Positions 51,528 through 60,843 are shown, counted from the first letter of the stretch. The stretch is DNA of 64,000 nt from Hydrogenophaga sp. (GCF_025699295.1 NZ_JAILWB010000006.1:62001-126000); one strand, 5' to 3'. Notes: generated by a model from the letters alone, not told the origin. Translations and numbers: made by a program.

Positions 51528-54500
51528 CCGCAGACCCCGAGGTGGCCGCACTGCGTGCAGTAGTCGCAGCCGTCCTTGCGGATCACCGCGTGCGCGCCGC
51601 ACTCGCCGCACTTCTTGCCCGGCATCACGCCCGGCGTGAGCGCCACCGCCACGGGTGGCGCGGGCAGGGTTGTGGGCGTGACACCGGCACGCTGCGCGAT
51701 CAGGGTCTGCACCGCGTAGGCGATGGCGGCCACCACCGAGTCGTGCCACATCGGCACGTGCGTGCCGTCGGCCTTCTGGTGCGTGCCCATGCGCACCGGC
51801 CCCCGGTCCCACACCACCTTGCGCATGTCGCGCAGGGCGCGCTCCAGGAAACCACCGCGCGCGGCCAGCGAGAGCAACCGCATGCTGGACGACACCCACT
51901 GCTGCGACTCGCCGCTCTGCCCCACCGGCATGAAGAACTCGATCGCGCGTTCGACCGTGCCCGATCCATCCGCCGTGGGCACCGGCAAAAAGGACACCAG
52001 CAGGTACAGGGTCTGGTGGCCCTCCTGCGTCCAGTACTCGATCTTGTCGGCCACCGCCGGCAGCGCGCCGGGCGGGCGGCTCTCGATCACCGTGCGCATC
52101 GGGTCCACGGTGGCCACGCTCGCGGTCGTCTCGGGCGTGGGACCGGTGTCGAGCACCGAGCCCAGGACGGCGTTGGGCCGGTAGGTCGCCAGGCCCTTGA
52201 GCTGCGCGCGCCAGGCCTGACGGTACAGGTCCTTGAAGTCGTCGTAGGGGTAGTCGGCCGGCACGTTCACCGTCTTGGAGATCGCCGTGTCCACGAAGGG
52301 CTGCACCGCCTCCATCATGGCCAGGTGGTCGGCGGCCGGCATGGACAGCGCGCTCACGAAGTACTCGGGCAACTGCGCCATGTCGCCGCCAAGCTCGCGG
52401 TAGAGCCGCCAGGCGTGGTCTTCCACCGCGTAGTCGGTGGTGCTGCCGTCGGCCTCGCGCTTCTTGCGCCGGTACATCCAGGAGAACGGTGGCTCGATGC
52501 CGTTGGAGGCGTTGTCGGCAAACGCCAGGCTGACAGTGCCGGTGGGCGCGATCGACAGCAGGTGGCTGTTGCGGATACCGTGCGCGCGGATCGCGATGCG
52601 CAGCGCCTCGGGCAGGCGGCTGGCGAAAGTGCCTTCGGCCAGGTAGCCCTCGGCGTCGAACTTCGGGAACGCGCCCTTCTCCTGCGCCAGCGCCACCGAG
52701 GCCGCGTAGGCCGCGTCGCGCATGCGCTCGGCGATCCGCGCCGCCAGGGCGCGGCCCTCGGCGCGGTCGTAGCGCACGCACAGCATGGCCAGCGCATTGC
52801 CCATGCCGGTGAAGCCCACGCCGATGCGGCGCTTGGCCATGGCCTCCTCGCGCTGCTGCGGCAGCGGCCAGAAGGTCAGGTCCAGCACGTTGTCCAGCGC
52901 GCGCACCTGCAGCGCCACCACCTGTTCGAAGGCCTCGAAGTCGAAGCTGGGCAGGCCACCGAAGCCGAAGGGGTGGCGCACGAAACGCGGCAGGATCACC
53001 GGCCCGAGGTCGCAGCAGCCGTAGGGCGGCAATGGCTGCTCGCCACAGTTGTGCACCACGAGTCCGTTGGCGTCGAAGGCATGCACGTCGTCCACCGTCA
53101 CGTCGTACACGGTCTCTTCGCCATCGGGCTGCAAGCGATCGACAGTGGCCACGAAACGCTCACGGTTGGGCGTGCGCCGATAGTCGCTGAGTACCTGATC
53201 CAGACGAGCCGCCTTGTCGGAGTCCCTGAAGCCGATGCGCTCGGCGAACACTTGCAGGTTGTCGCCACTGATCACCAGTTCGTGCTGGGCCTGCGTCGGG
53301 TAGTCGGCCTCGCCGCCGCGACCGTTGGGCAGGTTGCGCAAGCCGGCGGGCCGCCGTTCCCGATACACCGTCGAGACAATGCCCAGGCGCAGCAACATGC
53401 GCTGCGCCGCCTGGAGCAGTGCGTCGTCGCTCTGCGAAAGACGCACACTCACCCCTTTTTCCTGCGCACCCTGCACGCTGCCGTCAGCATCGAACAGTCC
53501 TCCCAGCAAACCTTCGGCAAAGTCGGAAGAACGTTGTTCCATCGCGGGCGTGATGCCCTTCGCCCCGGGCGCCATGCCCAGTGAAAAAGCAAGATCGCGC
53601 AGCGGCGCGCTGGACAGGCGGGTCTCGCCCCGCCCAGCCAGTGGACGCTGAAATCCCCGAAAGTCGGCACGGTGCGCGAGGCTGGCCGCTGCCGCCTCCG
53701 CCGCTTCCACGATGCCTGCGGCACCCGTCGCGGCGAACGCCACAGTCTCCCGGCCCACGACGCGCAACTCGGGCGCCCAGACCGACAACACAGCCTTGTC
53801 GGCCTTGAGCGTGCCGTCGCCGATGAGCAATCCCAGCAGATAGCCTTCGTCGCGGGTTCCTGCACCGCCCCACCCTCGCAATGCCCGGTGATTGTTCAGC
53901 ACGATCTCGTCACCCGGCTTGAGACGGTTCGCCTCGGTCCAGTCCAGCTCCATGCTGTATCGGGTTTTCCGGGCCACACGCCGCACCCTATGGTCTGCGG
54001 TCAGGCGCAGAGTTTGGCCTTCGCGAGTCGTCAGGCGCCACACGGGCTTGTGTCCGGTGGCAAAAAACCCTTTGCTTCGCACCGCATGGCTGCGGCCATC
54101 AACGACGGCGTGGAACGGCTGTCCGACGAGTTCGCTCACGGTGCGGGGACCATGCTCGGTCAGAACCCAGGTGTCGGCCGTCACACACGGATTCGTCGCC
54201 TCGATGGTCTCGCAGTAGCGCAGGTTGTTGTCCTGCTGGATGGGGTCGAGGAACAGGATGCCGGGTTCGGCGAAGTCGTAGGTGGAGCGCATCACCGTGT
54301 CCCACAGCTCGCGCGCCGGCAGACTGCGGTAGACCCACAGGCCGTCGGCCCGCTGGTGCGCGCCCTGGGCCAGCAGCGCGGCGCCGGGGCGCGCGCGGTG
54401 CACCAGCTCCCAGGGCTGGTCGTCGGCCAGGGCCCGCATGAAGGCGTCGCTCACGCCCACCGAGACGTTGAAGTTGTTCCAGCGCCCGGGCGTGCGCTTG

Positions 54501-55078
54501 GCGGTGATGAACTCGAGCACGTCCGGGTGGTCGATGCGCAGCACGCCCATCTGCGCGCCGCGGCGCGCGCCCGCGCTCTCCACCGTGGCGCAGGACTGGT
54601 CGAACACGTTGATGTAGCTGCACGGACCCGAGGCCAGCGAGGCGGTGGCCTTCACCTGCGCGCCGCGCGGGCGGATGCGCGAGAAGTCGTAGCCCACGCC
54701 GCCGCCCCGGCGCATGGTCTCGGCGGCTTCGCGCAGGGCTTCGTAGATGCCGGGGTAGCCGCCGTCGTCCACGCCCTGGATGCAGTCGCCCACGGGCTGC
54801 ACGAAACAGTTGATCAGCGTGGCCTGTATCGCCGTGCCGGCCGCGCTCATGATGCGGCCGGCCCCGATGGCGCCGGCCTGCAGGTTGTCGAAGAAGCGCT
54901 GCTCCCACCGGGCGCGGTCGGCCTCGGGCTCCACCGAGGCCAGGACGCGCGCCACTCGGCGGTAGATGTCGGGCGCGCCGGTCTCGCCTTCCTTGAGGTA
55001 CTTCTCCTGCAGCACGTCCAGCGTGATGGGTTGCTGGCCGATGGCGGTGCTGGCGTTCTTGATCGCGTCGCGTTTCAT
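51524..55078 (-). CDS. nrdJ: Adenosylcobalamin-dependent (class II) ribonucleotide reductase interrupted by an intein
   Basis: 1184 codons: an 804-residue reductase split by a 380-residue intein (residues 298-677). Extein features: LINCFVQPVGDCIQGVDDG (redox Cys, about 88-106), GGGVGYDFSRIRPRG (125-139), the NPCGEQ motif reassembled by splicing with Cys678 as the thiyl-radical cysteine, SIAPTGTVSLAFADNASNGI (landmark), and a C-terminal zinc/redox tail with CGECGAH and CDYCTQCGHLGVCG. It makes dNTPs independently of oxygen using vitamin B12. The start is the ATG at 55076-55078; an upstream in-frame codon at 55132 overlaps the previous gene. It is 14 nt downstream of the nitronate monooxygenase gene. 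Confidence 0.93.
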   Translation of the reverse strand: MKRDAIKNASTAIGQQPITLDVLQEKYLKEGETGAPDIYRRVARVLASVEPEADRARWEQRFFDNLQAGAIGAGRIMSAAGTAIQATLINCFVQPVGDCIQGVDDGGYPGIYEALREAAETMRRGGGVGYDFSRIRPRGAQVKATASLASGPCSYINVFDQSCATVESAGARRGAQMGVLRIDHPDVLEFITAKRTPGRWNNFNVSVGVSDAFMRALADDQPWELVHRARPGAALLAQGAHQRADGLWVYRSLPARELWDTVMRSTYDFAEPGILFLDPIQQDNNLRYCETIEATNPCVTADTWVLTEHGPRTVSELVGQPFHAVVDGRSHAVRSKGFFATGHKPVWRLTTREGQTLRLTADHRVRRVARKTRYSMELDWTEANRLKPGDEIVLNNHRALRGWGGAGTRDEGYLLGLLIGDGTLKADKAVLSVWAPELRVVGRETVAFAATGAAGIVEAAEAAAASLAHRADFRGFQRPLAGRGETRLSSAPLRDLAFSLGMAPGAKGITPAMEQRSSDFAEGLLGGLFDADGSVQGAQEKGVSVRLSQSDDALLQAAQRMLLRLGIVSTVYRERRPAGLRNLPNGRGGEADYPTQAQHELVISGDNLQVFAERIGFRDSDKAARLDQVLSDYRRTPNRERFVATVDRLQPDGEETVYDVTVDDVHAFDANGLVVHNCGEQPLPPYGCCDLGPVILPRFVRHPFGFGGLPSFDFEAFEQVVALQVRALDNVLDLTFWPLPQQREEAMAKRRIGVGFTGMGNALAMLCVRYDRAEGRALAARIAERMRDAAYAASVALAQEKGAFPKFDAEGYLAEGTFASRLPEALRIAIRAHGIRNSHLLSIAPTGTVSLAFADNASNGIEPPFSWMYRRKKREADGSTTDYAVEDHAWRLYRELGGDMAQLPEYFVSALSMPAADHLAMMEAVQPFVDTAISKTVNVPADYPYDDFKDLYRQAWRAQLKGLATYRPNAVLGSVLDTGPTPETTASVATVDPMRTVIESRPPGALPAVADKIEYWTQEGHQTLYLLVSFLPVPTADGSGTVERAIEFFMPVGQSGESQQWVSSSMRLLSLAARGGFLERALRDMRKVVWDRGPVRMGTHQKADGTHVPMWHDSVVAAIAYAVQTLIAQRAGVTPTTLPAPPVAVALTPGVMPGKKCGECGAHAVIRKDGCDYCTQCGHLGVCG
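53048..54187 (-). other. LAGLIDADG-containing intein in nrdJ
   Basis: 380 codons read in frame. It begins CVTADTWVLTEHGPRTVSEL (block A, Cys1), has block B near LRLTADHRV (60-68), two LAGLIDADG-type motifs, GYLLGLLIGDGTL (115-127) and GLLGGLFDADGSV (226-238), block F YDVTVDDVHAFDANG (361-375) and ends GLVVHN before Cys+1 (class 1 Cys/His-Asn/Cys chemistry). It is inserted between NP and CGE of the active-site NPCGE motif, a known insertion site for inteins of this enzyme. Both endonuclease motifs keep their acidic residue, so homing activity is possible. Its GC content looks only slightly lower than that of the exteins. Confidence 0.93.
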
Positions 55079-55092
55079 GTTCGAGGATTCCT

Positions 55093-56325
55093 TCAGACGG
55101 CCAGGGCGGGCCGCACGCCGCCCAGAAGCCACATCATGAGGTCCTGCACCGGGCGGATCTGCTGGCCAAAGGGCAGCACACCCGCACCCCGGAAGAACAG
55201 GCCCTTCTGCGCGTCACCGTCGAGCGCATGGCCGAGTTGCTGGTCGATGCAGAACTGGCCCATCTCGCCCTTGCCGTCGCGCAGGCCGCAATGGGCCAGG
55301 CAGTCAAACGCCATGTTGCACTTTTTCTTCACATGCGCAACCGCCTTCAGTCGCGGCTCCAGGCGCAGGTATTTGTCCAGCCAGGGCGTGCGCACGGCCC
55401 GCGCGGGCAGGCCGGCCACGCTGACGAACTCCACCAGGTCTTCAGGTCCGGCCTCGGCCAGCACGCGCTTGAACCCGGCATCGGCGTCGCACTCCAGGGT
55501 GACGGCAAATGCCGTGCCCAGTTGCACGGCGCTGGCGCCCAGGCCCTGCAGGCGCAGGATGTCGTCGCGGCTGCCGATGCCGCCGGCGGCGATCAGCGGG
55601 ATCTCGCGCTCGATGCCGGCGGCCCGGAAGAATTCGAGCACCTGCGGGATCACGACCTCGAAGTCGAAGCGGGTGTCCCGCAGGTCGTCCACCTTCGCCG
55701 CCCCGAGATGGCCACCGGCCAGCCGCGGGTGCTCGATCACGATGGCATCGGGCAGGCGACCCTTCTTCTCCCACTTGCGCACCAGCAGTTGCACGCCACG
55801 CGCGTCCGACAGGATGGGGATGAGCGCGGCGTCCGGGTGGTCGCGCGCGAGCTCGGGCAGGTCCAGCGGCAGGCCGGCGCCCACCACCACCGCGTCGGCG
55901 CCGCTTTGCAGCGCCTGGCGCACGTACATCTCGTAGGCACTGAGCGCCTTCATCACGTTGACGGCGACCAGGCCACGCCCGTGCGCGATCGCCTTCGCGC
56001 CCCGGATCTCGCGGTCCAGCGCGATCAGGTTGGCCGCGTCGATGCGCTCCCGCGCGTCGGCTTCCTTGTCCAGGTGGCCGGTGCGCGCCATGAGGTCCGG
56101 GTGCAGGCGGCGCAGGTCGACCGAGGAGACCGTGCCCACGCCGCCCAGGCCGGCCACCGTGCCCGCCAGCGAGGCCGCCGATACCCCCACGCCCATGCCG
56201 CCCTGCACCACCGGCAGCAGCTCGCGGCCGCGCAGCCGCCAGGTGCGCAGGCCGCCCTGGCTCGCCAGGGCCCGCAGTTCGGCCGCCCGTGCCACCGCGT
56301 CGTCAGTCGCTGATGATTTGTCCAT
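55093..56325 (-). CDS. Nitronate monooxygenase (2-nitropropane dioxygenase-like)
   Basis: 410 residues from the ATG at 56323-56325 (GGAG 4 nt upstream); an in-frame ATG at 56337 is possible. FMN barrel: LPVVQGGMGVGVSAASLAG (about 37-55), GADAVVVGAGLP (about 145-156), PLIAAGGIGSRDDILRLQG (about 250-268) and ASAVQLGTAF (phosphate site). The C-terminal part has a Cys group, KKKCNMAFDCLAHCGLRDGK (about 340-360), not found in short NMOs, perhaps for a metal or cluster. Proposed role: oxidative removal of nitronates. The start lies inside the 3' end of the carbonic anhydrase gene (about 23-nt overlap). Confidence 0.85.
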   Translation of the reverse strand: MDKSSATDDAVARAAELRALASQGGLRTWRLRGRELLPVVQGGMGVGVSAASLAGTVAGLGGVGTVSSVDLRRLHPDLMARTGHLDKEADARERIDAANLIALDREIRGAKAIAHGRGLVAVNVMKALSAYEMYVRQALQSGADAVVVGAGLPLDLPELARDHPDAALIPILSDARGVQLLVRKWEKKGRLPDAIVIEHPRLAGGHLGAAKVDDLRDTRFDFEVVIPQVLEFFRAAGIEREIPLIAAGGIGSRDDILRLQGLGASAVQLGTAFAVTLECDADAGFKRVLAEAGPEDLVEFVSVAGLPARAVRTPWLDKYLRLEPRLKAVAHVKKKCNMAFDCLAHCGLRDGKGEMGQFCIDQQLGHALDGDAQKGLFFRGAGVLPFGQQIRPVQDLMMWLLGGVRPALAV

Positions 56326-57004
56326 CGTGCTCCACATAAGGTTGGTACGGCCCGGTGCCGCTGTTGGAGGCTAACGAGGCCGCGATGAAATCGCCTTGCT
56401 GTGCATCAAACACATGCACTTCCCCGTCCTCGATCACGTAGTGCCAGCCGTGCAGGGTGAGCGCGCCGGCCTCGACCTGGCGGCGCACCATGGGGTAACC
56501 CATCAGGCGCTCGAGCTGCAGCACCACCGCGCGCTGTTCGGTGCGGCGCAGGGATTCCGCACACGCCTGCACCGGCAACAGGGCTTCGTCCACCAGCTTG
56601 AGCCAGGCCGTGAGCGCCACCGCCTCTGCGGGTGCGCCGTCGTAGGCGGCGCGGATCGCGCCGCAGTGGCTGTGGCCACAGACCACGATGCGCTCCACCT
56701 GCAGGCTGAGCACGGCGAACTCGATCGCTGCCATCGTTCCGTGGAGCCCGTGCGACCGGTCATGAGGCGGCACCAGTGCACCGACGTTGCGCACGATGAA
56801 GAGTTCGCCCGGGCCGGCGCCGGTGAGCAGGTAGGGCACGAGGCGCGAGTCGGAACAGCCGATGAACAGCGTCTTGGGGTGCTGGCCCTCGGCCACCAGG
56901 TCCTGGAAGCGCTGCTGGTGGCGCGGGAAGTAGTCGGAGCGGAAATGCCGCAGGCGCAACAGCAGCTCGTCCGCTGCTGCTGCGTCGGCGGCCGGTCCGC
57001 TCAT
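56303..57004 (-). CDS. Beta-class carbonic anhydrase
   Basis: 233 residues. Zinc ligands and the dyad are in TLFIGCSDSRLVPYL (Cys about 50, Asp-Arg pair) and IVVCGHSHCGAIRAAYDG (His and Cys, about 106-123). FIVRNVGALVPP (about 69-80) is also typical. It interconverts CO2 and bicarbonate. Its ATG overlaps the prolyl isomerase stop (ATGA). A role in supplying bicarbonate or buffering the cytoplasm during nitrate respiration is inference from the operon. Confidence 0.92.
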   Translation of the reverse strand: MSGPAADAAAADELLLRLRHFRSDYFPRHQQRFQDLVAEGQHPKTLFIGCSDSRLVPYLLTGAGPGELFIVRNVGALVPPHDRSHGLHGTMAAIEFAVLSLQVERIVVCGHSHCGAIRAAYDGAPAEAVALTAWLKLVDEALLPVQACAESLRRTEQRAVVLQLERLMGYPMVRRQVEAGALTLHGWHYVIEDGEVHVFDAQQGDFIAASLASNSGTGPYQPYVEHDGQIISD

Positions 57005-57858
57005 TGAACGAGAGGCGTGTCGGCCCCCTCCAGCTCCACACCCTCCAGTTGTGCCTGGCCCACCAGCAGCTGCAGGTACTGGCGCAGCGCCGTGGCCTGC
57101 GACTGCAGGGCCAGCCGCGCACCGATCTGTGCCTGCAGTTCGGCGAAATCGGGCAGGCGGCCTTCCTGGCGCTCCAGCACCTCGACGATGTGCAGGCCGA
57201 AGCGGCTGTGCACCAGGCGCGGGTGCAGGCCCACAGCCTGGATGGCGTCGTTCTGCAGGAACAGGGCCCTGGCCAGCTCGGGCGCGCAGTCTTGCGGCGT
57301 GATCCAGCCGAGGTCGCCGCCCTGGGCGCTCGACGGGCAGTTGGAGAGTTCGGCCGCGAGCTGCGCGAAACGATCGGCCGGCACGCCCTGGCGCGAGAGT
57401 TCCAGCAGCGCGGCCTCGGCGCGCTGGGCCAGCGCGTTCACCGGCACGCCCGGCGTGACCGCGAACAGGATGTGCCGCACATGCAGCGCCTGGCCGACCA
57501 CGAAGCGCGGCTTGTGGGCCTCGTAGTGGCGCCGGCATTCCTCCGCGCCCGGCTCGGGCGAGTGCACCTCGGCTTCGAGCAAGGCCTCGATGGCCGCGCG
57601 CGTGTCGGCATCGGGCTCGGGCGCGCTCAGGCCGGTGAAGCGCGGCAGCAGGCCGGCGCGCACCGCCTGCTGGCGCAGCAGCTCGGCACAGGCGCGTTCG
57701 CGCAAGGTCTGCGCGTCCAGCATCTCGCCAGCTTCGTGCAGGGCGATGCCGTTGACGCTGGCGATCGCGGCCGGGGCCGCAGCGGCCTCTGTGCCTTTGC
57801 AGGCGCAGGCGCTGCTGCCGCAACCGGTGGAAGCAGAGGCGGAAAGGTCGTGATTCAT
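57001..57858 (-). CDS. Parvulin-type peptidyl-prolyl isomerase of the nar operon
   Basis: 285 residues. The parvulin domain is about 122-222: LHVRHILFAVTPG, then ELSNCPSSAQGGDLGWITPQD and HSRFGLHIVEVLERQEG. The N terminus is unusual, SASTGCGSSACACKGTEA, with three cysteines within eight residues (13, 18, 20) and no signal peptide. Similar PpiC/NifM-like proteins follow narI in several betaproteobacteria and pseudomonads and probably assist maturation of the nitrate reductase. It starts 27 nt after narI and overlaps the carbonic anhydrase gene. Confidence 0.87.
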   Translation of the reverse strand: MNHDLSASASTGCGSSACACKGTEAAAAPAAIASVNGIALHEAGEMLDAQTLRERACAELLRQQAVRAGLLPRFTGLSAPEPDADTRAAIEALLEAEVHSPEPGAEECRRHYEAHKPRFVVGQALHVRHILFAVTPGVPVNALAQRAEAALLELSRQGVPADRFAQLAAELSNCPSSAQGGDLGWITPQDCAPELARALFLQNDAIQAVGLHPRLVHSRFGLHIVEVLERQEGRLPDFAELQAQIGARLALQSQATALRQYLQLLVGQAQLEGVELEGADTPLVQ

Positions 57859-57885
57859 GGCGGACTCCCTTCTGGGTGACTGGTA

Positions 57886-58599
57886 TCAGCGGGGCTTGTT
57901 CGGGCTTTGCGGCACACCCAGGCGGCGGCTGCGCACGACCTGGTAGGGCCGCACCAGGTAGGCCACGCTGGCGAAGCCGCTCCACACATGGACCAGGCGC
58001 GAAAACGGGAACAGCAGGAAGATCGTCATGCCCAGCACCAGGTGCACCTTGTAGGGCCAGTCCATGTCGACCAGTGCGGCCGCGTCGGGGCGGAAGGTGA
58101 CGATGCGCTGCGCCCACTCGGCCAGCACCAGCATGGCGCTGCCGTCGGCGTGCGCATACGAATACGGCAGGGTGATCAGGCCCAGCACCAGCTGCACCCA
58201 CAGGATGACGAGGATGGCGAGGTCGGTGCGGTGGCTGGTCAGGCGGATGCGCGGGTCGAAGATGCGCCGGTGCAGCAGCAAGGACAGGCCCACGAAGCAG
58301 ATCACGCCGGCGGTGCCGCCCGCATAGATGGCCAGGCGCTGCTTGACCGCGGCATCCATGAAGCCTTCGTAGAAGAAGTGCGGCGTGAGCAGGCCCACGA
58401 AATGGCCGAAGAACAGGAACAGGATGCCGATGTGGAACAGGTTGCTGCCCCAGCGCAGCTGGCCCCGGCGCAGCAGCTGCGAGGAATCGCTTTTCCAGGT
58501 GTACTGGTCGCGGTCGAAGCGGGCCAGGCTGCCCATGAGGAACACGGCCAGGCAGATGTAGGGATAGACGCCGAAGAGGAAGTGGTGCAGAGAGGTCAT
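57886..58599 (-). CDS. narI: Respiratory nitrate reductase gamma subunit
   Basis: 237 residues with five hydrophobic helices, starting LHHFLFGVYPYICLAVFLMG. Haem-ligand histidines are in LFHIGILFLFFGHFVGLLTPH (about 55-75; the NarI signature) and in VHLVLGMTIFLLFPFSRLVHVWSG (about 190-213). It takes electrons from quinol to NarH through two b haems. The ATG overlaps the narJ stop (ATGA). Confidence 0.95.
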   Translation of the reverse strand: MTSLHHFLFGVYPYICLAVFLMGSLARFDRDQYTWKSDSSQLLRRGQLRWGSNLFHIGILFLFFGHFVGLLTPHFFYEGFMDAAVKQRLAIYAGGTAGVICFVGLSLLLHRRIFDPRIRLTSHRTDLAILVILWVQLVLGLITLPYSYAHADGSAMLVLAEWAQRIVTFRPDAAALVDMDWPYKVHLVLGMTIFLLFPFSRLVHVWSGFASVAYLVRPYQVVRSRRLGVPQSPNKPR

Positions 58600-59309
58600 G
58601 CCTGCGCTCCTGGTGAAGGGGTAGGGTGGCGGCCGGGGGCCGCCTTCAGGATGCGGATCGGTTGTGGCTGACCGGGTTTGGCCTGGCCGTCGGTGGAACA
58701 GCCGCCGAACACCTCGGGCTCGGCCCAGCTCTCGTCGATGCCGGGGTCGGCGGCCACCGGCACGGGCTCGGCCTTCTCGCCCGCGAGCTCGAGCACCGCG
58801 GCCAGTGCGCTGGCATACGGACTCTGGCGCTTGAGCAGCGCGCTGAAGATGGCGCGCACGATGTGCGCGCTCTCGGCCAGGAATTCACGCGCCACGGGGG
58901 CGGGCTGGGTGGAGGCGAACTCCAGCAGCACGCTGAGGTGGTCGGGCAGCTCGGCCGCATCGAGGCAGAGGCCCGCCTTCTCGTAGGTCTGGATCAGGTC
59001 GATCATGGCCGGACCCCGGTCGCGCGAATCGCCGAGCACGTGCTCGAACAGGTGCAGCGCGGTGCTGCGCCCGCGGTCGAACAGCTCGACGTAGTCGGCT
59101 TCGACGTCCAGCGCCGGCTGCTGGCTCAGATGCACCAGCAGCGCATCGAGCTCGACCAGGCGTGCGGGCGCCAAGGCGGCCTCGGCGCGCAGCGCGTCGC
59201 GCAGTTCGGCGGCGTGCTCGCGCAACGCGGTGGTGGGGTAGCGCAGCAGGTGGGCGAGCACACGCAGCGTGTGCACGGCGGGCTTTTGAGCGGATGAGAA
59301 GAACGCCAT
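58596..59309 (-). CDS. narJ: Nitrate reductase molybdenum cofactor assembly chaperone
   Basis: 237 residues from the ATG at 59307-59309, 1 nt after the narH stop. VLAHLLRYPTTALREHAAEL (about 18-37), YVELFDRGRSTALHLFEHVLG (about 72-92; the NarJ hallmark) and GLCLDAAELPDHLSVLLEF (about 115-133). The tail after 180 is proline/alanine-rich. It binds the NarG N terminus and allows cofactor insertion before membrane anchoring. Confidence 0.93.
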   Translation of the reverse strand: MAFFSSAQKPAVHTLRVLAHLLRYPTTALREHAAELRDALRAEAALAPARLVELDALLVHLSQQPALDVEADYVELFDRGRSTALHLFEHVLGDSRDRGPAMIDLIQTYEKAGLCLDAAELPDHLSVLLEFASTQPAPVAREFLAESAHIVRAIFSALLKRQSPYASALAAVLELAGEKAEPVPVAADPGIDESWAEPEVFGGCSTDGQAKPGQPQPIRILKAAPGRHPTPSPGAQA

Positions 59310-59310
59310 G

Positions 59311-60843
59311 TCAGACCCCCGCCTTGATCGGGATGGTGCGCTTCTTCTCGCTGCCGAACAGACTCGTTTCCGTTTGTCCTTCCGAGCAGCCGTTGCCGAA
59401 GCTGAAGCCGCAGCCACCCTTGATGTTGAAGGTGTTCTCGGCGTACTCGCGGTGGGTGGTGGGAATCACGAAGCGGTCCTCGTAGTTGGCGATCGCCATG
59501 GTGCGGTACATGTCCTCGACCTCGCGCACGCTCAGGCTCACCTGGTCAAGCACGTCCTGGTTGACCACGCCGTCCACGTGCTTGGCGCGCTGGTAGCTGC
59601 GCATGGCCAGCATGCGTTCGAGCGCGCGCACCACGGGGATCGTGTCGCCCGCGGTCAGCAGGTTGGCGAGGTACTTCACCGGGATGCGCAGCTGGCTCAC
59701 GTCCGGGATCTCGCCGTTGCTGCCCACCTGCCCGGCATTGGCCGCGGCGGTGATGGGCGAGAGCGGCGGCACGTACCAGACCATGGGCAGCGTGCGGTAC
59801 TCGGGGTGCAGCGGCAGCGCCACCTTCCAGTCCACCGCCATCTTGTAGACCGGGCTGTGGCGCGCGGCCTCCAGCCAGTTGTCGGGGATGCCGTCGGCGC
59901 GCGCCTGTGCGATCACCGCCGGGTCGTGCGGATCCAGGAAGAGGTCGATCTGCGCCTTGTAGAGGTCGATCTCGTTGGGCACGCTGGCGGCCTCCTGGAT
60001 GCGGTCGGCGTCGTACAGCAGCACGCCCAGGTAGCGGATGCGGCCCACGCAGGTTTCGCTGCACACCGTGGGCTGGCCGGCCTCGATGCGCGGGTAGCAG
60101 AAGATGCACTTCTCGGCCTTGCCGCTTTTCCAGTTGTAGTAGATCTTCTTGTACGGGCAGCCGCTCACGCACATGCGCCAGCCGCGGCACTTGTCCTGGT
60201 CGATCAGCACGATGCCGTCTTCCTCGCGCTTGTAGATCGATCCCGAGGGGCAACTCGCCACGCAGGCAGGGTTGAGGCAGTGCTCGCACAGGCGAGGCAG
60301 GTACATCATGAAGGTGTTCTCGAACTCCCCCACCATGGCCTTCTGCGCGGCCTCGAAGCCGTCGAAGTTGGCGTCCTTGCTGCGCTTGGAAAACTCGCCG
60401 CCCAGGATCTCCTCCCAGTTCGGGCCCCACTCGATCTTCTCCATGCGCTGGCCGGTGATGAGGCTGCGCGGGCGCGCGGTGGGCGCGTGCTTCATCTCCG
60501 GGGCCGACTGCAGGTGGTCGTAGTCGAAGGTGAAGGGCTCGTAGTAGTCGTCGATCTCCGGCAGGTGCGGGTTGGCGAAGATCTTCATCAGCAGCTGCCA
60601 CTTGCCGCCCTGCCGGGGCACGATGCTGCCATCGGCCTTGCGGGTCCAGCCGCCGTGCCACTTCTCCTGGTTCTCCCATTCCTTGGGGTAGCCGATGCCG
60701 GGCTTGGTCTCGACGTTGTTGAACCAGGCGTATTCCACGCCGGGCCGGCTGGTCCAGACGTTCTTGCAGGTGACGGAACAGGTGTGGCAGCCGATGCACT
60801 TGTCCAGGTTGAGCACCATGCCGATTTGCGCGCGGATCTTCAT
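59311..60843 (-). CDS. narH: Respiratory nitrate reductase beta subunit
   Basis: 510 residues. Four cluster motifs: CIGCHTCSVTCKNVW (about 17-31), CEHCLNPACVASCPSG (about 187-202), CRGWRMCVSGCPYKKIY (about 217-233, with Trp in place of a cysteine as expected for the 3Fe-4S site) and CIFCYPRIEAGQPTVCSETC (about 244-263). It relays electrons from NarI to NarG. The ATG overlaps the narG stop (ATGA). Confidence 0.97.
   Translation of the reverse strand: MKIRAQIGMVLNLDKCIGCHTCSVTCKNVWTSRPGVEYAWFNNVETKPGIGYPKEWENQEKWHGGWTRKADGSIVPRQGGKWQLLMKIFANPHLPEIDDYYEPFTFDYDHLQSAPEMKHAPTARPRSLITGQRMEKIEWGPNWEEILGGEFSKRSKDANFDGFEAAQKAMVGEFENTFMMYLPRLCEHCLNPACVASCPSGSIYKREEDGIVLIDQDKCRGWRMCVSGCPYKKIYYNWKSGKAEKCIFCYPRIEAGQPTVCSETCVGRIRYLGVLLYDADRIQEAASVPNEIDLYKAQIDLFLDPHDPAVIAQARADGIPDNWLEAARHSPVYKMAVDWKVALPLHPEYRTLPMVWYVPPLSPITAAANAGQVGSNGEIPDVSQLRIPVKYLANLLTAGDTIPVVRALERMLAMRSYQRAKHVDGVVNQDVLDQVSLSVREVEDMYRTMAIANYEDRFVIPTTHREYAENTFNIKGGCGFSFGNGCSEGQTETSLFGSEKKRTIPIKAGV

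Noticed and set aside
55079-55132. Earlier in-frame start for the class II ribonucleotide reductase
   Set aside because: It would add 18 Arg/Gly-rich residues and run into the end of the nitronate monooxygenase gene; the ATG at 55078 gives the family N terminus.
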